Shown piece by piece: positions 22,633 through 35,685 of a stretch of 64,000 nucleotides of DNA; position 1 is the first letter of the stretch, and each line of letters opens with the position of its first letter. Under the pieces are notes generated by a model. That model made no database searches, was not told the DNA's origin, and saw nothing but the letters and a program-made list of their open reading frames with translations. The translations under genes were made by a program, and so were the position numbers. Origin of the DNA: Nannobrachium achirus (lineage: Eukaryota; Chordata; Actinopteri; Myctophiformes; Myctophidae); the NCBI GenBank assembly GCA_963921795.1, contig OY997660.1, positions 2,402,245 to 2,466,244 of the forward strand, in the 5' to 3' direction.

Positions 22633-22780
22633 GCCTACTGTATGTGGCAGGAAAATGAATAACATCCATTGCTGCTTTTGACAGTCCCGTGAATCGCGCA
22701 GCCACAGAGACCGTGTCTCCGCCAGGCCGAGAGATATAGGAGACTGTTTTGCACCGTTTTTTCTTTTGTTTAATATATAC

Positions 22781-23332
<552 letters not shown>

Positions 23333-23350
<18 letters not shown>

Positions 23351-23485
23351 GCAGAGAGCTTCTTCAGACCAGAGCCTCCTAAGTGGCTGAAGTTCAAGTC
23401 CAGCTGTTTCAGATGGGAGGGGTTGAAGGTCAGAGCTGAAGCCAGAGAAGAACAGCCTTCCTCTGTGAGCCCACAGCCCGACAAC
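23333..23485 (-). CDS. NLR exon 14: third LRR exon (21 bp short)
   Basis: The exon encodes LSGCGLTEEGCSSLASALTF, then NPSHLKQLDLNFSHLGGSGL and KKLSAALETL. These are ribonuclease-inhibitor-type LRRs. At 153 bp it is 21 bp shorter than the two LRR exons upstream (174 bp each). The difference fits loss between two CTGGAG sites, removing a segment like LLEDPQCE while staying in frame. The acceptor TGGATTTCTCTGCAG and the donor GTGAGT are strong. The downstream 73-bp repeats preserve part of the lost segment. Confidence 0.88.
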
Positions 23486-23568
23486 CTGCAGAGAAATCCA
23501 TATTTAACAAAGTGCTGTTGATGTTCAAGTAGAGATCCACACAGAGAGAAAACACACTATTTATTTAC

Positions 23569-23742
23569 CTCAGGATCTGCAGTCTACACTCTTCACTCTT
23601 CAGTAGAGCAGAGAGTTGCTCCACTTGTGATTCCTGCAGGCAGTTGAAACTGATGTCCAATTCTCTCAAATGGGAAAGATTAGATCTGAGAGCTGAGAGC
23701 AGGATGTCAAATCCTGTCTGTGTGAAGTTACAGCCAGCAAGT
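23569..23742 (-). CDS. NLR exon 13: second LRR exon
   Basis: The 174-bp exon encodes [20 protein letters not shown], then [20 protein letters not shown] and [18 protein letters not shown], two LRR units of the ribonuclease-inhibitor type (LxxLxLxxNxL). The acceptor TCTTTAATTACAG and donor CTGAG|GTAAAT have the class phase (2,2). LRRs in NLRs form the curved C-terminal sensor and autoinhibition surface. Confidence 0.92.
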
Positions 23743-23879
23743 CTGTAATTAAAGATTACATATCTGGATTGATTATCAGAGTTTTGGAGGAGGGACCAAA
23801 GAGATGGAAAGAACAGGCAGGCAGAGACATGGTAGTTACCAGCATGGTAATCAAATATAGTTATTAAAAAGTACACATA

Positions 23880-25100
23880 TATAAATATTACATTGCTTCT
23901 TATTATGTTTTATTATTTGTTCTAGTTAGTGTGGGTTTCCATGATATCATCCTTGTTGACTAAATGAAACAGACAACAGACTGCTGGTGCTGGTGGGCTG
24001 GGGAACCAGCAAACCTTCCAGTCTGTGTTTACACCAGTTTGACACTCAATGATTGTGTAAGTGGACGTGATAATTCCCTAGCAGCCATGATGGATCACAT
24101 ATTGTATTTACTGTAGCGTATCAGTGTGATGTGATGCCAGAGCATAGGGGAGGCTATGCCTTCCCAAATGCTACTGGGTAGTTTTCAAATTAGGCTATAG
24201 CCTAATATACAGTATGAGCGCAGCATTATATAGACAGATTTCTTGTTTACCAAATTTGAGACTTCATGCGCAGGTGCCTAAAATGTAATCAATTCCCCAA
24301 ATGCGGGTTTCAGTTCATTCGTACCTCTTCTGTGTTGGCTGGTGAGACGTCACCCGGCTACAACGGCATTGCACGCTGAGAACAGCTGACTGTACAAGCT
24401 TCAGTCATACTGTAGCCTACAAGCTCACATCACGTTGTGGATGTGCCCGTAGTGACTCTGAGCTTGGAGGTCTGCTATTCTCTGCGTGCAACATTGTTGG
24501 AGAATAAAGGCTTGATCCTGATGGCCATGGGCTGCAGCTGCTGTGATCATACTCATAGAGCACTCTCTAGTCTCTGTCTCTCCGTTCTCAGTGGAGGAAA
24601 ACGTACTGCGTTTCTTTTTAAAGTATCAATACTGCATCATTGAAATACTCTGTTAAAAGTCCGGAATTCAAAATGTACTTTGGTAAAGTATAGGCTACAA
24701 AAGGGATGGCATCAAAATAAGCTCACAACGTGTCACAGCACGACGCGTTGTGAGCTTGTAGATCGGCTATTTTCAAATAGTCTCTATAGGTATAAAACAG
24801 GGCTAAAGAAGGTACTATGTTTTATAATATAATCATTTATATCTGCAAAGTAACTAAAGTTTTCATATGTAGTGGAGTGAAAGTAGCCTACAATATTTGG
24901 ATCCGAGATGTAGTGGAGTAGTATTGGGAAAAAAAAACAGCCTGGCATAGATGCTGTTTGGCTCACCCGCCACCTAGTGGCCAGAGTGAGTACTAACCAA
25001 CACTGTATCATGATTCTACTATGACGTCAACTTAATGCACACTCCTCTTATTAGAATCAAACAATAAATAATAAAACAGAACTAATCTAAATAATGCTGG
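23880..25100. other. NLR intron; no gene seen, MITE and hairpin fragments
   Basis: It holds degraded hairpin modules at about 24411-24480 and 24722-24777 and a copy of the AAAGTACTTT MITE family at about 24600-24930. Confidence 0.5.
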
Positions 25101-25114
25101 TTAATTAATCTGAC

Positions 25115-25288
25115 CTCAGTATCTCCAGTTCACAATGTGGACTCTTTAATCCAGCAGAGATGAGTTCCATGAATGAATCCTCCACGTCGTTATAACTGAG
25201 ATCCAATTCTCTGAGATGTGAAGGATTAGAGCTGAGAGCTGAAGACACAATTTCATAATCTGGTGCTTCGAGATCACAGCCAACAAGT
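25115..25288 (-). CDS. NLR exon 12: first LRR exon
   Basis: The 174-bp exon encodes [20 protein letters not shown], then [20 protein letters not shown] and [18 protein letters not shown]. The acceptor TATTCTACATTTACAG joins the FISNA-NACHT exon in phase (CG|A, Arg). The donor CTGAG|GTCAGA is acceptable. Length and phase match the canonical teleost NLR-C LRR exon. Confidence 0.92.
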
Positions 25289-25703
25289 CTGTAAATGTAG
25301 AATATGTAAAAACAGAGATTATCAACACAGATTAGATCAAGTTCATGTTCAAGGAAAAAGAAAAAAACAAAACCATGAAAAAAAAAATCATTCAACACCA
25401 AACATGGATCACATGGTGAGGGTTGTATCAACGCAGCCCAGAAGCATTTCCACTTAAACCAGGAGGACCACTAATGTGAACATTTGAACTGTTTGTTGTG
25501 TGTCTTTAATGGTTATTTTATGTTCATAGGAGTTTGGTCATTCTAGGGTCAAGATCACTTGACCTTTGGTGTTGTCAACGTTTTGAGGGCACAAAGGTCA
25601 AATGTCAGGACAGGAAGGTCATCAAATAAAATAATGATTCAATGTCCATGGAAATAATCAATTTAACTCTTTTACTGCCAAAATCTATTGCCAGTAAAAG
25701 TGT

Positions 25704-25915
<212 letters not shown>

Positions 25916-26319
25916 CATATTAGACTGTGTTTTTTTTGGTGAATAAATCAAGTGTTTGGTTAGAGGAGCTACTGGACTGTGGACATAGGAACATAATGTG
26001 ACTGTTGTGATGTCATAATATATTATACAGGTACAGTATAACTCATGTCTGTTTTATTTAATTAACTACACTGGTAATATTACATTATATATGTAATGTG
26101 TTTTTTTAGTTATAGGTGTCAATTATAATGTATTCATGTCTTATTAGCCATGGATCTTTTTTTTATAGGACTGTCCTTTATTTGCACATAAACACAATAC
26201 CACCATACCTGATTATTATTGGATATTTTACATTAACCATCATTTCTGCTTATAGTGTTAGATGTGAAGGTATATTTATTCTCTCTTCTAATACGTTTTC
26301 TATTCACATGACTACTAAC

Positions 26320-28162
26320 CGAGCCTTTCTGGTGTTCCTCACAGCTGGGACCAGTCTGGATTTCCCCCAGACTGTTTTTGTGTTGTATCTGTCCAGGTCC
26401 AACTCATCCAGAACCTCCTCTGACGTCAGCAGCATGTGGGCCAGAGCTGAACACTGGCTTTCAGACAGTTGTGTCTTTGATCTGTCCCCTGACTCCAGGT
26501 ACTGTTGGATCTCCTGATGCAGTGAGTGGTCGTTCATCTCCATCAAACAGTGGAAGATGTTGATCAATCTGTCAGAAGAAATATTTGTATCATCACATTT
26601 CATCTTCTTCAGGTTGTTGATGGCTCTCTGGATGCTCTTTGGACTGTTTTTTGTCTGAAACAGCAGACCTCCTAACAGACTCTGGTTGGACTGCAGTGAG
26701 AGGCCATGAAGGAAGCGGAGAAAGAGGTCCAGGTGGCCATTCTTACTCTTCAGGGATTTTTTGAAGGCTCTCTTCAAAAAGACATCCAGGGACATTTCTT
26801 TTTCTTCTCCTCCTCCTTCTTTTCCTTCTTCCTCTTCCTCTCCTCCTAGGAATGTCTCCAGTACCTTCATGTTCCTCTGTGTGTAACAGTGGAACAGGTA
26901 GACTGCAGCCAGAAACTCCTGGATGCTCAGATGAACAAAGCTGTAGACCTTTCCCTCAGATTGAAGAGCCTCTTCTTTGAAGATCTCTGTGCACACTCCT
27001 GAGTACAGCGAGGCGTCTTTCACATCAAGACCACACTCTTCCAGGTCTTCTTGGTAGAACATCATGCTACCTTTCTCCAGATGTTCAAACGCCAGCCTGC
27101 CCAGCTTCAGAAGAACCTGCCTGTCCTTCTCCATGAGCTGCTGTTGATTCACACCATGATACTTCCTCCACTTCCTCTTGGTCTGAACCCACAGGAAGTG
27201 GCTGTACATCGCAGTCTGGGTCTTGGGCAGCTTTTCTGTCTCGTCTGTCTTCAACATGTCCTCCAGAATGGTAGCAGTGATCCAACAGAAGACTGGGATG
27301 TGACACATGATGTGGAGGCTCTTTGATGTCTTCATGTGTGAGATGATTTTGTTGGCCAGCTTCTCATCATCACTGAATCTCTTCCTGAAGAACTCTTCCT
27401 TCTGGGGGTCTGTGAACCCTCGTACTTCTGTCTCCATGTCAACACAATCAGGAGGGATCTGATTGGCTGCTGCAGGTCTGGTAGTTATCCAGAGGAGGGC
27501 GTTAGGGAGCATATTCCCCTTGATGAGGTTTGTCAACAACAGGCCCACTGATGATGTCACTGTGACATCAGAAACAATGTCATTGTTCTGGAAGGCATCA
27601 GAATCAATGTCAATGTTCTCGAATTTCAGCGGAAACCTGCTTTCATCCAGACCATCAAAGATGAGGCCAACCTTCCAGACAGCGAGCTGCTCTGCAGTGA
27701 CCTCCTTTAATTCTGGGTGGAAACGATGGATCAGTGAGAGAAGACTGTGCTGCTCATCTCTGACCAGGTTCAGCTCCCGGAATGAGAAGGGAACCAGGAG
27801 AATGACATCTTGATTTTCCAAACCCCTTGCCCAGTCCAGAGTGAACTTACGCACAGAGAAGGTTTTTCCAATGCCAGCGATGCCCTTGGTCAGAACTCTT
27901 CTCTTGGGTGTCTCTCTGCCAAGGAGGAGGGGCTTAAAGATGTCACGGCATTTGATTGGTTGGTCATGGAGGGTCCTCTTCTTGGAAGCTGTCTCAAGCT
28001 GCCAGACCTCATGTTGGGTATTAACCCCTTCACTCTCTCCCGCTGAGAGGTAGAGCTCTGTGTAGATGCTGCTGAGGGAGGGCACTTCAGTGACATATGT
28101 CACACGATCAAGACGGTTCAATCCGACCTTATAAACCTTTAACTGCTCCTGTGGACTGACAC
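26320..28162 (-). CDS. NLR exon 11: FISNA and NACHT domains
   Basis: This 1,843-bp exon starts with a FISNA region (IYTELYLSAGESEGVNTQHE, residues about 430-455), a domain almost restricted to fish NLRs. NACHT follows: Walker A GIAGIGKT (about 495-502), Walker B LIFDGLDESR (about 568-577), and the sensor-like ITTRPAA. The helical part has the conserved YSFVHLSIQEFLAAVYLFH. The exon ends RLVPAVRNTRKA, the usual junction before LRRs. ATP-dependent NACHT assembly is the signalling step of NLRs. The acceptor TTCTCATAGCAG and donor GCTCG|GTTAGT fit the neighbours in phase. An acidic Glu/Gly run between helices is low complexity. Confidence 0.96.
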
Positions 28163-28289
28163 CTGCTATGAGAAGACAATGAAGACATTTTAAACATTCA
28201 GTTGAATTCATAACTTTATATCCTTACAGCTGTGTATGGACATTATTCATTTAACCACTTAAACCCCAGCGTCTGTATTCTTGGGAAAA

Positions 28290-28360
28290 CTTTGACAGAA
28301 AATAGCAGATCTACAAGCGTACAACCGATCTGTAAGCTTGTAGATTGATAGTTATTTTTA
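28290..28360. repeat. Hairpin module copy, partly worn
   Basis: Left arm AAAATAGCAGATCTACAAGC and right arm GTAAGCTTGTAGATTG, with a short loop. Confidence 0.7.
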
Positions 28361-28616
28361 TTTTCATGTTGATTGAAAACAGAAAATACACTAGTATAGA
28401 ACCCTGATGGTCTACACTAAACATCATATGGGGTTTAAGTGGTTAATAGAAAAAAAAAAAAAAAACAGGCAAAAGAAACAGCGGATCACTGGTTTTCATA
28501 CAGAGTTGATACACGTCTCTCATTGAAAATGTATTACTAGGGCGTGTCACCACCCCCATCTAAAAGGCGCTTTATTCTGACAATGTCTTTCATTTCAAAC
28601 ATTCAGTTATTAAATA

Positions 28617-29666
28617 GTCCCCCCAGGAATCCGCAGAGAAAAAGTCTTGATTCCGAGGAGAACAATCCTGATTCTGTGGAATTCTGCAGAGAACAATAAT
28701 CCGCGGACATTAAAAAACACCCTAAAATAACCAGTTAAAATTTTTATTTCTAACAATCAAGTAAAACCCTTCATGATATAGCTACAATTAATTGTAATTA
28801 GTGGTTAGAAAAATTGAATATTCGAATAATCATTTTTGAGAATAAAAATCTAATATTAAATCTAGTCTTTTTTTATTGTTATTGTTTTTAATAATTACTT
28901 TCTGTTGCAAAGACTATATTGCCATCCAAACCATGCCCATAGTAACCACATTTTAGAGGATAGCCTACCTACTACCTAGTATGGGTGTAATATTGATTTA
29001 TTCTCTTCTGAATTAGCATTGTTATTGCCAGAGGCATAGAGAGGAACTATAGTTCAGGACACAGTTTCTTTCAGGAATGTGGGACCTTCCAGCGTCAGTG
29101 CAACTAACAGGAGGGAAGCTAAGCTATTCCCCCTTAGTGTGGGGCCTTAAGGGGAGCAAATGCTAATTTCGTGCAAATTTGTCTTAAAGCGCCAAATTTT
29201 GCACAGATGTAGCCCAGGGCTTGCTCTAATTATTTAGCTAGGGCGCCCGAGTTTGCGACCTTTGGGGTCGCCACAGCGGCCAAATCAAGTTGGGCTCCCA
29301 TCGACTTTCTATACAGGAGGAAAATACCCAGAAAAACATTTTTTTTCTGGGTATTTAAGTAGGATGTGAGGGGTCTAACTAGGGGTTTGTCATGATGCTG
29401 AATCCATTGCAAGCCCCAGAAAACGCCCACAAAACTGTGATTAGTGACCATCGTTTTCTAGGGGCACACTACCTGTGAAGCAAAGTCCTATGAGATGTAC
29501 AAATCGTTTCATAATAATAGTAATAACTACTCCCGGCGCTCTGCCGCCACTCGCGACTGTTATTCCGCGGACGGCAGAAAAGTCTGCGAATGACGAGAAA
29601 TCAGCGGGTGGCCGTGAATTCCGCGATAAATTCCGTGATCGTGGAATCGTGGATTCCTGGGGGGAC
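28617..29666. mobile_element. 1,050-bp DNA transposon with GTCCCCCCAGGAATCC ends and TA duplication
   Basis: Both ends read GTCCCCCCAGGAATCC when oriented, each flanked by TA (28615-28616 and 29667-29668), as in Tc1/mariner-like insertions. No transposase frame is present. It ends 30 bp from the donor of the RING-like exon. Confidence 0.75.
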
Positions 29667-29696
29667 TAATTAACTGAACATTGTGTCCGGTCTTAC

Positions 29697-29929
29697 TGTT
29701 TCCACTGCTGGTGTGACTGGGTGTCTTCAGTCCTGGTGAGGTCCTGAATGTCTGTCCACACTGGGGACAGTCATGGTGTCCTGTTGGAGCAGACTGCTTC
29801 CAGTATGAGGTGATGCGACTGAAGAACCAGTTTCCCCAGCTGCTAGAGACTGGATCTGTCAGAACCTCCTCACACACTGAACACCTGGACGTCTGCTCTG
29901 TCACAACACCACCACTCCTCTTCCTCTCT
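29697..29929 (-). CDS. NLR exon 10: degenerate RING finger
   Basis: The exon encodes TEQTSRCSVCEEVLTDPV, then SSSWGNWFFSRITSYWKQSA and DCPQCGQTFRTSPGLKT. Teleost NLRs of this class carry a RING here with SCGHWFCRQCITSYW in the middle. In this copy the first C-x2-C and last C-P-x-C pairs remain, but the central ligands are changed (Cys to Trp, His to Asn, Cys to Phe, Cys to Arg) and one codon is missing, so two zinc ions cannot be bound in the normal way and E3 ligase activity is unlikely. The reading frame and both splice sites (CTTCTCCTCCACAG; AAACA|GTAAGA) are intact. Confidence 0.85.
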
Positions 29930-30159
29930 CTGTGGAGGAGAAGACAAGCTTTTATGAATATAGAAAATATAGACGTGTGCGTGTGTGTGTAGAACACCCG
30001 CTGGCAGGGAGGGAAGAGGTGTTGCTCTGGGCAAAACATTTAAATAATGTACCTGTCAATTTGACCTATAAATGCAGTCAGAGTGGTATAAATGTATATT
30101 ATTTCATACAAAAAACGAGAACATATATCTTGAGTATTTAGGAAAAGTCATGGAAGGGG

Positions 30160-30653
30160 ACATTTCTGAGACACATAACGGACGATTGAAAAGGACTTCC
30201 TTCCTAACTTAGACTGACAGAACTATTGCTGTATTGACTTTGACCTCTAAGGACCTTCCAGGGAGAGTGCTCATGTGCGTCTTGCGGTGACACGCTTCCT
30301 AGTTTCTTCTTCTCTGAGCTGTTTTTTGTTTTTTTCGCACTGATTTTTGACATTGCACTATGAGGTTGTGTTGGTAGTTTCTGAGTATTTGCTTTGTTTA
30401 ACAATGACAGTGAGATACTTGTTGCACTAACTAGCATTGACTGCTATGGTCTCTTTTTGTAAGACACTTTATTTATATATACTTATATATTATTCGCCCC
30501 CTCTATTGATGCACCTTCTCTTTATTGGTACTGTACTGCTCTCGTTTTTTCCCCTTATCTATCTTTTTTCTTACTTCTCTGTAACTTTGTAAATAACTGT
30601 ATACTGCTGTGCTACAACTGGACAACTGAATTTCCCCCTTGGGATAATAAAGG

Positions 30654-30691
<38 letters not shown>

Positions 30692-30692
30692 C
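30160..30692 (+). mobile_element. LINE 3' end with (TATC)n tail
   Basis: The stretch ends AATTTCCCCCTTGGGATAAT, AAAGG and then (TATC)n at 30654-30692. This ending is the common 3' UTR terminus of fish non-LTR retrotransposons. No coding part is left; the 5' boundary is uncertain. Confidence 0.55.
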
Positions 30693-31204
30693 AAGCTGCT
30701 ATTTCTCATTATATTTACATGTAGAACTGAGTCAAACTAAATGTCAACAACTTCATTCACAAAGTGCACACACTGTAACTTATGATCTAGAGATAAAGCT
30801 TAAGCAGGGAGGACACTATTATCAGACTCTGTGGGCTGTATTTTGATTGTCTACCAGCCCTTATGCCTTAACTTAAAGGCCTGTCCATACTGTCTCCGAC
30901 CACCAAACATTTTGTCAGAGAGTTCTGACTTTTCGACGTGCAGCTTTCTGAACTCTAATTCGCGGTAATGATTTTCAGAAGATATGAGTGGCGTCATTTT
31001 GTAGTTGAACCGGACCTTTCTGACGAAAGGTTTGGTGGTCAGAGACAGTATGGACAGGACTTTAAGTTAAGGCATAAGAACTGATACTGAAGACAAACAA
31101 AATAGAGGACCTATGTCTTGTTTTCTTCATTATTTACACATTATCATGATATTAGTTTGAGTGCAGCGGACAATCATTCATGGAACCAGATTTTTGATTT
31201 TACT

Positions 31205-31430
31205 CTGGAGAGTGTAAAATGAAACCAAATGGACCCGTAAGGGTTCATTTGGTTTCATTTTACGCTCTGGAGTTACAGTACAGATCTATAAGCGTTCATT
31301 TGGTTTCATTTTACGCTCTGGAGTTACAGTACAGATCTATAAGGGTGCATTTGGTTACCATCTCTCCATCATTTAGCTGGGGACCACCTAGAACCCCCTC
31401 AAGGACCACTGGCTGAGAACCACTGTTATA
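31205..31430. mobile_element. hAT-type fragment related to the 10-kb array
   Basis: It contains ACCAAATGGACCC in both orientations and ends CCTCAAGGACCACTGGCTGA, GAACCACTG, the inverse of 10734-10800. Confidence 0.55.
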
Positions 31431-31462
31431 GTGTTATATATTGTATAGGAGGATTGACATAC

Positions 31463-31579
31463 TGTGTGTGTGGAGGTCCAGGTTGATCACTGAAGTGAGG
31501 TGGTATTCCTTCTTTAGATCGGTCACTCTTCATAGACACACAGCTGGGTGTTGGAGACTCTGCTCTGTGGTGAAGACTT
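31463..31579 (-). CDS. NLR exon 9: N-terminal peptide-repeat exon
   Basis: The 117-bp exon encodes SLHHRAESPTPSCVSMKSDR, then SKEGIPPHFSDQPGPPHTQ. The acceptor is TTGTGATTCCAG and the donor CACACACA|GTATGTC. The SPxPSCVSMKSDxS motif is the hallmark N-terminal repeat of teleost NLR-C proteins, of unknown molecular function. It is nearly identical to the exon at 31806-31922. It joins the RING exon in phase (CA|A, Gln). Confidence 0.88.
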
Positions 31580-31805
31580 CTGGAATCACAATGTTTATTC
31601 AGTTATTATGTGAATGAAAGAGTGTTTGTTAAAGATTCTGTATTGTTACGTCCCATTATACAAGTATAAGAGAGTTAAACTCCATGTTGAAGTAACAGTG
31701 TGATAAAACATCACTAGAAAGCAGTAAAAATGATCTAAAATGGAAGCATAAAGATCTACATTGGAACACTGTACATTGTATAGAAGCTCAGGAGGATTGA
31801 CATAC

Positions 31806-31922
31806 TGTGTGTGTGGAGGTCCAGGTTGATCACTGAAGTGAGGTGGTATTCCTTCTTTAGATCGGTCACTCTTCACAGACACACAGCTGGGTGTTGGAGA
31901 CTCTGCTCTGTGGTGAAGACTT
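31806..31922 (-). CDS. NLR exon 8: N-terminal peptide-repeat exon
   Basis: The 117-bp twin of the next exon, encoding the same SPTPSCVSVKSDRS-type peptide (Val for Met before KSDRS). Splice sites and phase are the same. The length is a multiple of three, so exon gain, loss or skipping keeps the frame. Confidence 0.88.
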
Positions 31923-32167
31923 CTGGAATCACAACAATATTCATATAATCATTGTGAAGTCAATTTGTTCAAGATCATGTATGTTTTTGTCCCATTACAG
32001 AACAATAAAAAACATGTTTTTCAGGTTAACGTGTCTGGCTAACCTGTTGCTACTTGCTAACCAAACAAACCGTCAGAATAGCAGCACTACTAACTAGTAA
32101 TCAAACACAATAAAATATGTCTGCTACTGATGTTTCATAGCAAGATCGTTACCACAGCAGGCCAACG

Positions 32168-33210
32168 TAGGGTGGCCACCAGCAGGACCTCAGAAAGGAG
32201 GACACTTTTCCGGGGCGCGCTGTATGGGACCCCCAAATTGATATGTAGGCCTATTTAGTCACAGACCCCCTTCTCAAAAATATGTTGTGCCAGCCAGGGA
32301 CCCACATATTATTCCAAATTTATACTTTTTGGAGAAAAATAAATAAAGTAAATAAAATAAAATAAAATAGAAGCTCATAGCTTGTAAATCGTCTATTTAT
32401 GAATATAGTGTAAAATAGGTTTAAAGTGGTTTAAACTAACTAAGACTAGCCTACCTCCTTTATTTATGCACCCAAATACCCTTCATGAATGATTTTATTT
32501 CATGATGGCCCTACACTGTATCTTTTTTGCAATTATTCTTGAGTTAAATTGTCCCATTAGAAATCTAATCCACATGACTGGCATAGCAGAAATAATAGAA
32601 CAGAGAGAGGGGAAGAGAATGGGAGACTTTATGGATATATGCTCAGCTGCAGTTATTGTGTTACTAGTGACAAGAGGAAAACCTAGCAGCAGCACATTGA
32701 GTTATTGCCTGTCAGTCAAAACATGCATTGCGTTCTACCTTTTCTTTGTTGACATCAACCCGTTACACACAGTGCTGCAAAGTGCATGATACTCGTCAAT
32801 TTTACCTTGCTCCATTGTTGGCTAAATGACGTTTCGTTTTGGCGTCTTTTGGACAAATCTGAGCTGCAGTTCATCTAACTACTCGCCGTGGTTTCATCCA
32901 CAAGCGTGGGAGGAGTGACTGGAGCGTTCAGTGTGAGCGAGCTCTATAAACGAAATGCACACACAGCACGCGACAAGCTGCGGTGTCGTGCTGTCTGTGA
33001 GCTTGTGTATCTGCTATTTTTCTATACCAATGAAACGGGAGATTTGCAGAGATATGTAAATGTAACCATCAAAGCAATAACACATGCACTGCAGCCTAAT
33101 CACTCTGAAAGCCGGACAATTAGGTGTCCGTCCAGAGGCTGTGCTGGGCGGAGGACAGCAGGGTTGAAAACCGGACTGTCCGGCGTAAATCCAGACGAAT
33201 GTCCGCCCTA
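32168..33210. mobile_element. hAT-type element with TAGGGTGGCCACC ends (in unit U0)
   Basis: It starts TAGGGTGGCCACC and ends GTCCGCCCTA, flanked by ggccaacg (32160-32167) and ggccaaca (33211-33218), an 8-bp duplication with one mismatch. Orthologous copies sit in each later tandem unit (about 37207-38247 and 40717-41757), so it predates the duplications. Confidence 0.7.
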
Positions 33211-33232
33211 GGCCAACACCATGTTTGTTTAT

Positions 33233-35390
33233 CAGTGATGGGCAAGCTACTTGGAAAATGTAGTAAGCTAAGCTACAAGCTACTCTTGATGAAATATAGC
33301 TTAAGCTACAACGAAGCTACCCACAGAAAATGTAGCAAAGCAAGCTACAAGCTACACGGCAAAAGTAGCTAACTACAACAAAGCTATTTTTTTTTTTAAT
33401 CAACTTCATGATCAAGTGCAACTTTCCACCAAACAAATAGTCAGGCAAAAAATGCTCAGTTCAATTGATTATTATAAAACTGGAAAAAAGCCCTCATGTC
33501 TAGCTTTTTGTTTCATCCTTTCATTTACTTTTTTAAATTAAATGTGTACCTTTTCAGGCTGTGACCCCCCCAAAAAATCCTATTTGAATTTGGGACCCCA
33601 CCCTGACAAGCAATTGGAATTAGGTTGAGGCATTACATTTAGTTTCACTCTGTTCCACCGATTTATTGTGAAAATAGCAGATCTACAAGCTCACAACACC
33701 TCGGAACACAAGGCGTTTCGAGCTTGTAGATCTGCCATTTTCACAAGTTGTGCCTCTTTCACTATATTGTCAAATTGGCCAATGTTTGACCAGTTTTTAT
33801 AGTTGCTAACTTTTGATGCAGTTTTGGTATTTTATTTGTATTTTTTAGGTATTAAAAATGTCTAAAAGGTCCTTAAATTGCCACTTCACTGTCATTTAGC
33901 TGTGGACAAAAGAGTGCCCTGATCTGTGTGCTGTCGAAACAGCTGATAAGATGGATGGATGGATGGATAATCTTTATGCTGATAAACAGACAGACAGTCA
34001 AGTCAGTCAGTCAGTTACTTAGTAAGTATAGTAACATTCTCATTTGAATTGATTCATGTTATAGGCCTACAATTCATTTTGTACTGTAGTGCAGATAAAT
34101 GGTGAGTTGAGTGTAACGTTCTACTATGACTACTTCGGACCAGTGGTGTAAAGTAAAGTAGATTTACTGTAGGCCTACTTACACTAAGTACAATTTTGAG
34201 GTATCTGTACTTTACTTGAGTATTTCCAGAGTATTTCAAGTTTTCAGTACTTTTACTTCTACTCACTACATCTCAAATCCAAATATTGTACTTTTACTCT
34301 ACTACAATTATTTGAACACTTTAGTTACTAGTTACTTTACAGCTATGAAAGATTATATTGTAAAATATAGACTACATTATTCCACTTTAGCCCTATTTTA
34401 TACCTTCCTTGGCTATTTAGTAGCCTACTTTTAGTTTTGGTACTTTAAGTAGACCTACATTTTGATGCCAATACTTTCATACTTTGACTCAAGTACATTT
34501 TGAATTCTGGACATTCGCTTGTAATGGGGTAGGCCTACATCTACAACGAAGTATTGATACTTTTACTAAGTACAAATTGTGAGTACTTTTTCCATCTCTG
34601 CTTTAGACAGAACAGAACCTTTAGCACTAATTTAGCAGGTCACACAATGGATCAGACATGCATCCAGCCGATGGCTCATTCTTATGTTAATTCACGTCGT
34701 TGAGGCACGCTTTTTAAACGAGGTGCGAATGGTTGTTTTTGATCGATATGCGAGGTATGTCCAGTCCGAGTCCGACGTTCCTTGCACTCTATCATGCGGC
34801 GCGGTGTCCCCTTCACTGTTTCACCCGCATTTGGTTAAAGTTATAACGAGTGAAGTTCTAACATTGCAAACGTTGCAAACAACTTTAGTTTCACTGTGTA
34901 TGTTTAGTTCCATATCCCTCCGTCTCTCCGTGTCTCTCTCTGTGTGCAGTGAGTGCACCGGTGCAGACACTGACAGACAGAGAGCAGTGACTTCTTGCTA
35001 TTGGGGAGGAGCCATGGAACTAAAAGAAGGGTAGATCTTCAAGCGAACACCCTGCCGAGCCGAGACGCGTTGATAGCTTGTAGATCTGTCCTTTTTTGCA
35101 AATGACACCGCTGTACTATAGAAGTATAAAACGAGCTGTGATTCATGTGCACTGTGCACAGGCTGTACCATGGCTTTTCTCCTGGGATTTCTTCTTTTCT
35201 TTTTTGCGCACAACCTTTATTAGTAACGTGTAGCGTTTGGTGGACGCTACGTCACTACTGGTGTCTAAAAATAGCTCCGCTACGCTAAAAGCTATTTGGT
35301 TCAAAACGAGCGGCGCTACCGTGACGCTACTGAAAAATGTAGTTAAGCTATGTAGCGTCGCTACTTGTAGCTCGCTACTGCCCATCACTG
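33233..35390. mobile_element. 2,158-bp hAT element with perfect target duplication and an empty site in paralogous units
   Basis: The ends CAGTGATGGGCAAGCTACTT and (inverse) GTAGCTCGCTACTGCCCATC-ACTG are flanked by ttgtttat on both sides (33225-33232 and 35391-35398). The matching positions in the tandem units at about 38258 and 41768 show the uninterrupted site with a single ttgtttat. Other repeats are nested inside (hairpin 33666-33746; AAAGTACTTT-family MITE 34143-34603). Confidence 0.92.
33666..33746. repeat. Hairpin module copy
   Basis: Arms TTGTGAAAATAGCAGATC and GATCTGCCATTTTCACAA; inner stem CTCACAACACC / GGCGTTTCGAG with mismatches. It lies in a nested GGGGACCCC-family element. Confidence 0.85.
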
Positions 35391-35579
35391 TTGTTTATAC
35401 AGGGCTGCCAAGTTTCAGAAAAAGTTAGGACAAGGTGGTTCCTTTATGCAAACAGTTCTGAGGGAATGATTGCACTTGCCATAATTTAAATATATAGGAG
35501 AGGGCTAGTAAATCCTATACATTTGTTAGGTTCCCTATGGCTATAGTTTGTTTGGACTATATGTTAGGGTTTATATAGG

Positions 35580-35685
35580 TTATGTCTTAGGGTTAGGGTT
35601 AGCGTAAGGGTCAGTAAAAGGCCCTTAGGGTTATAATTTTAAACTCCCTTGTAGGGTTAAGGTTAGGGTTAGGGTTAGGTAGGGC
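35580..35685. repeat. Interstitial telomere-like repeats
   Basis: Short runs of TTAGGG (TTAGGGTTAGGGTTAG) and variants, too short and worn for a telomere. Confidence 0.6.

Noticed and set aside
27051-28053. Plus-strand frames of 70-116 codons over the NACHT exon
   Set aside because: Antisense shadows of a conserved coding exon.
35580-35685. Telomere or chromosome fusion point
   Set aside because: Only a few TTAGGG copies, interrupted and embedded in NLR intron sequence.
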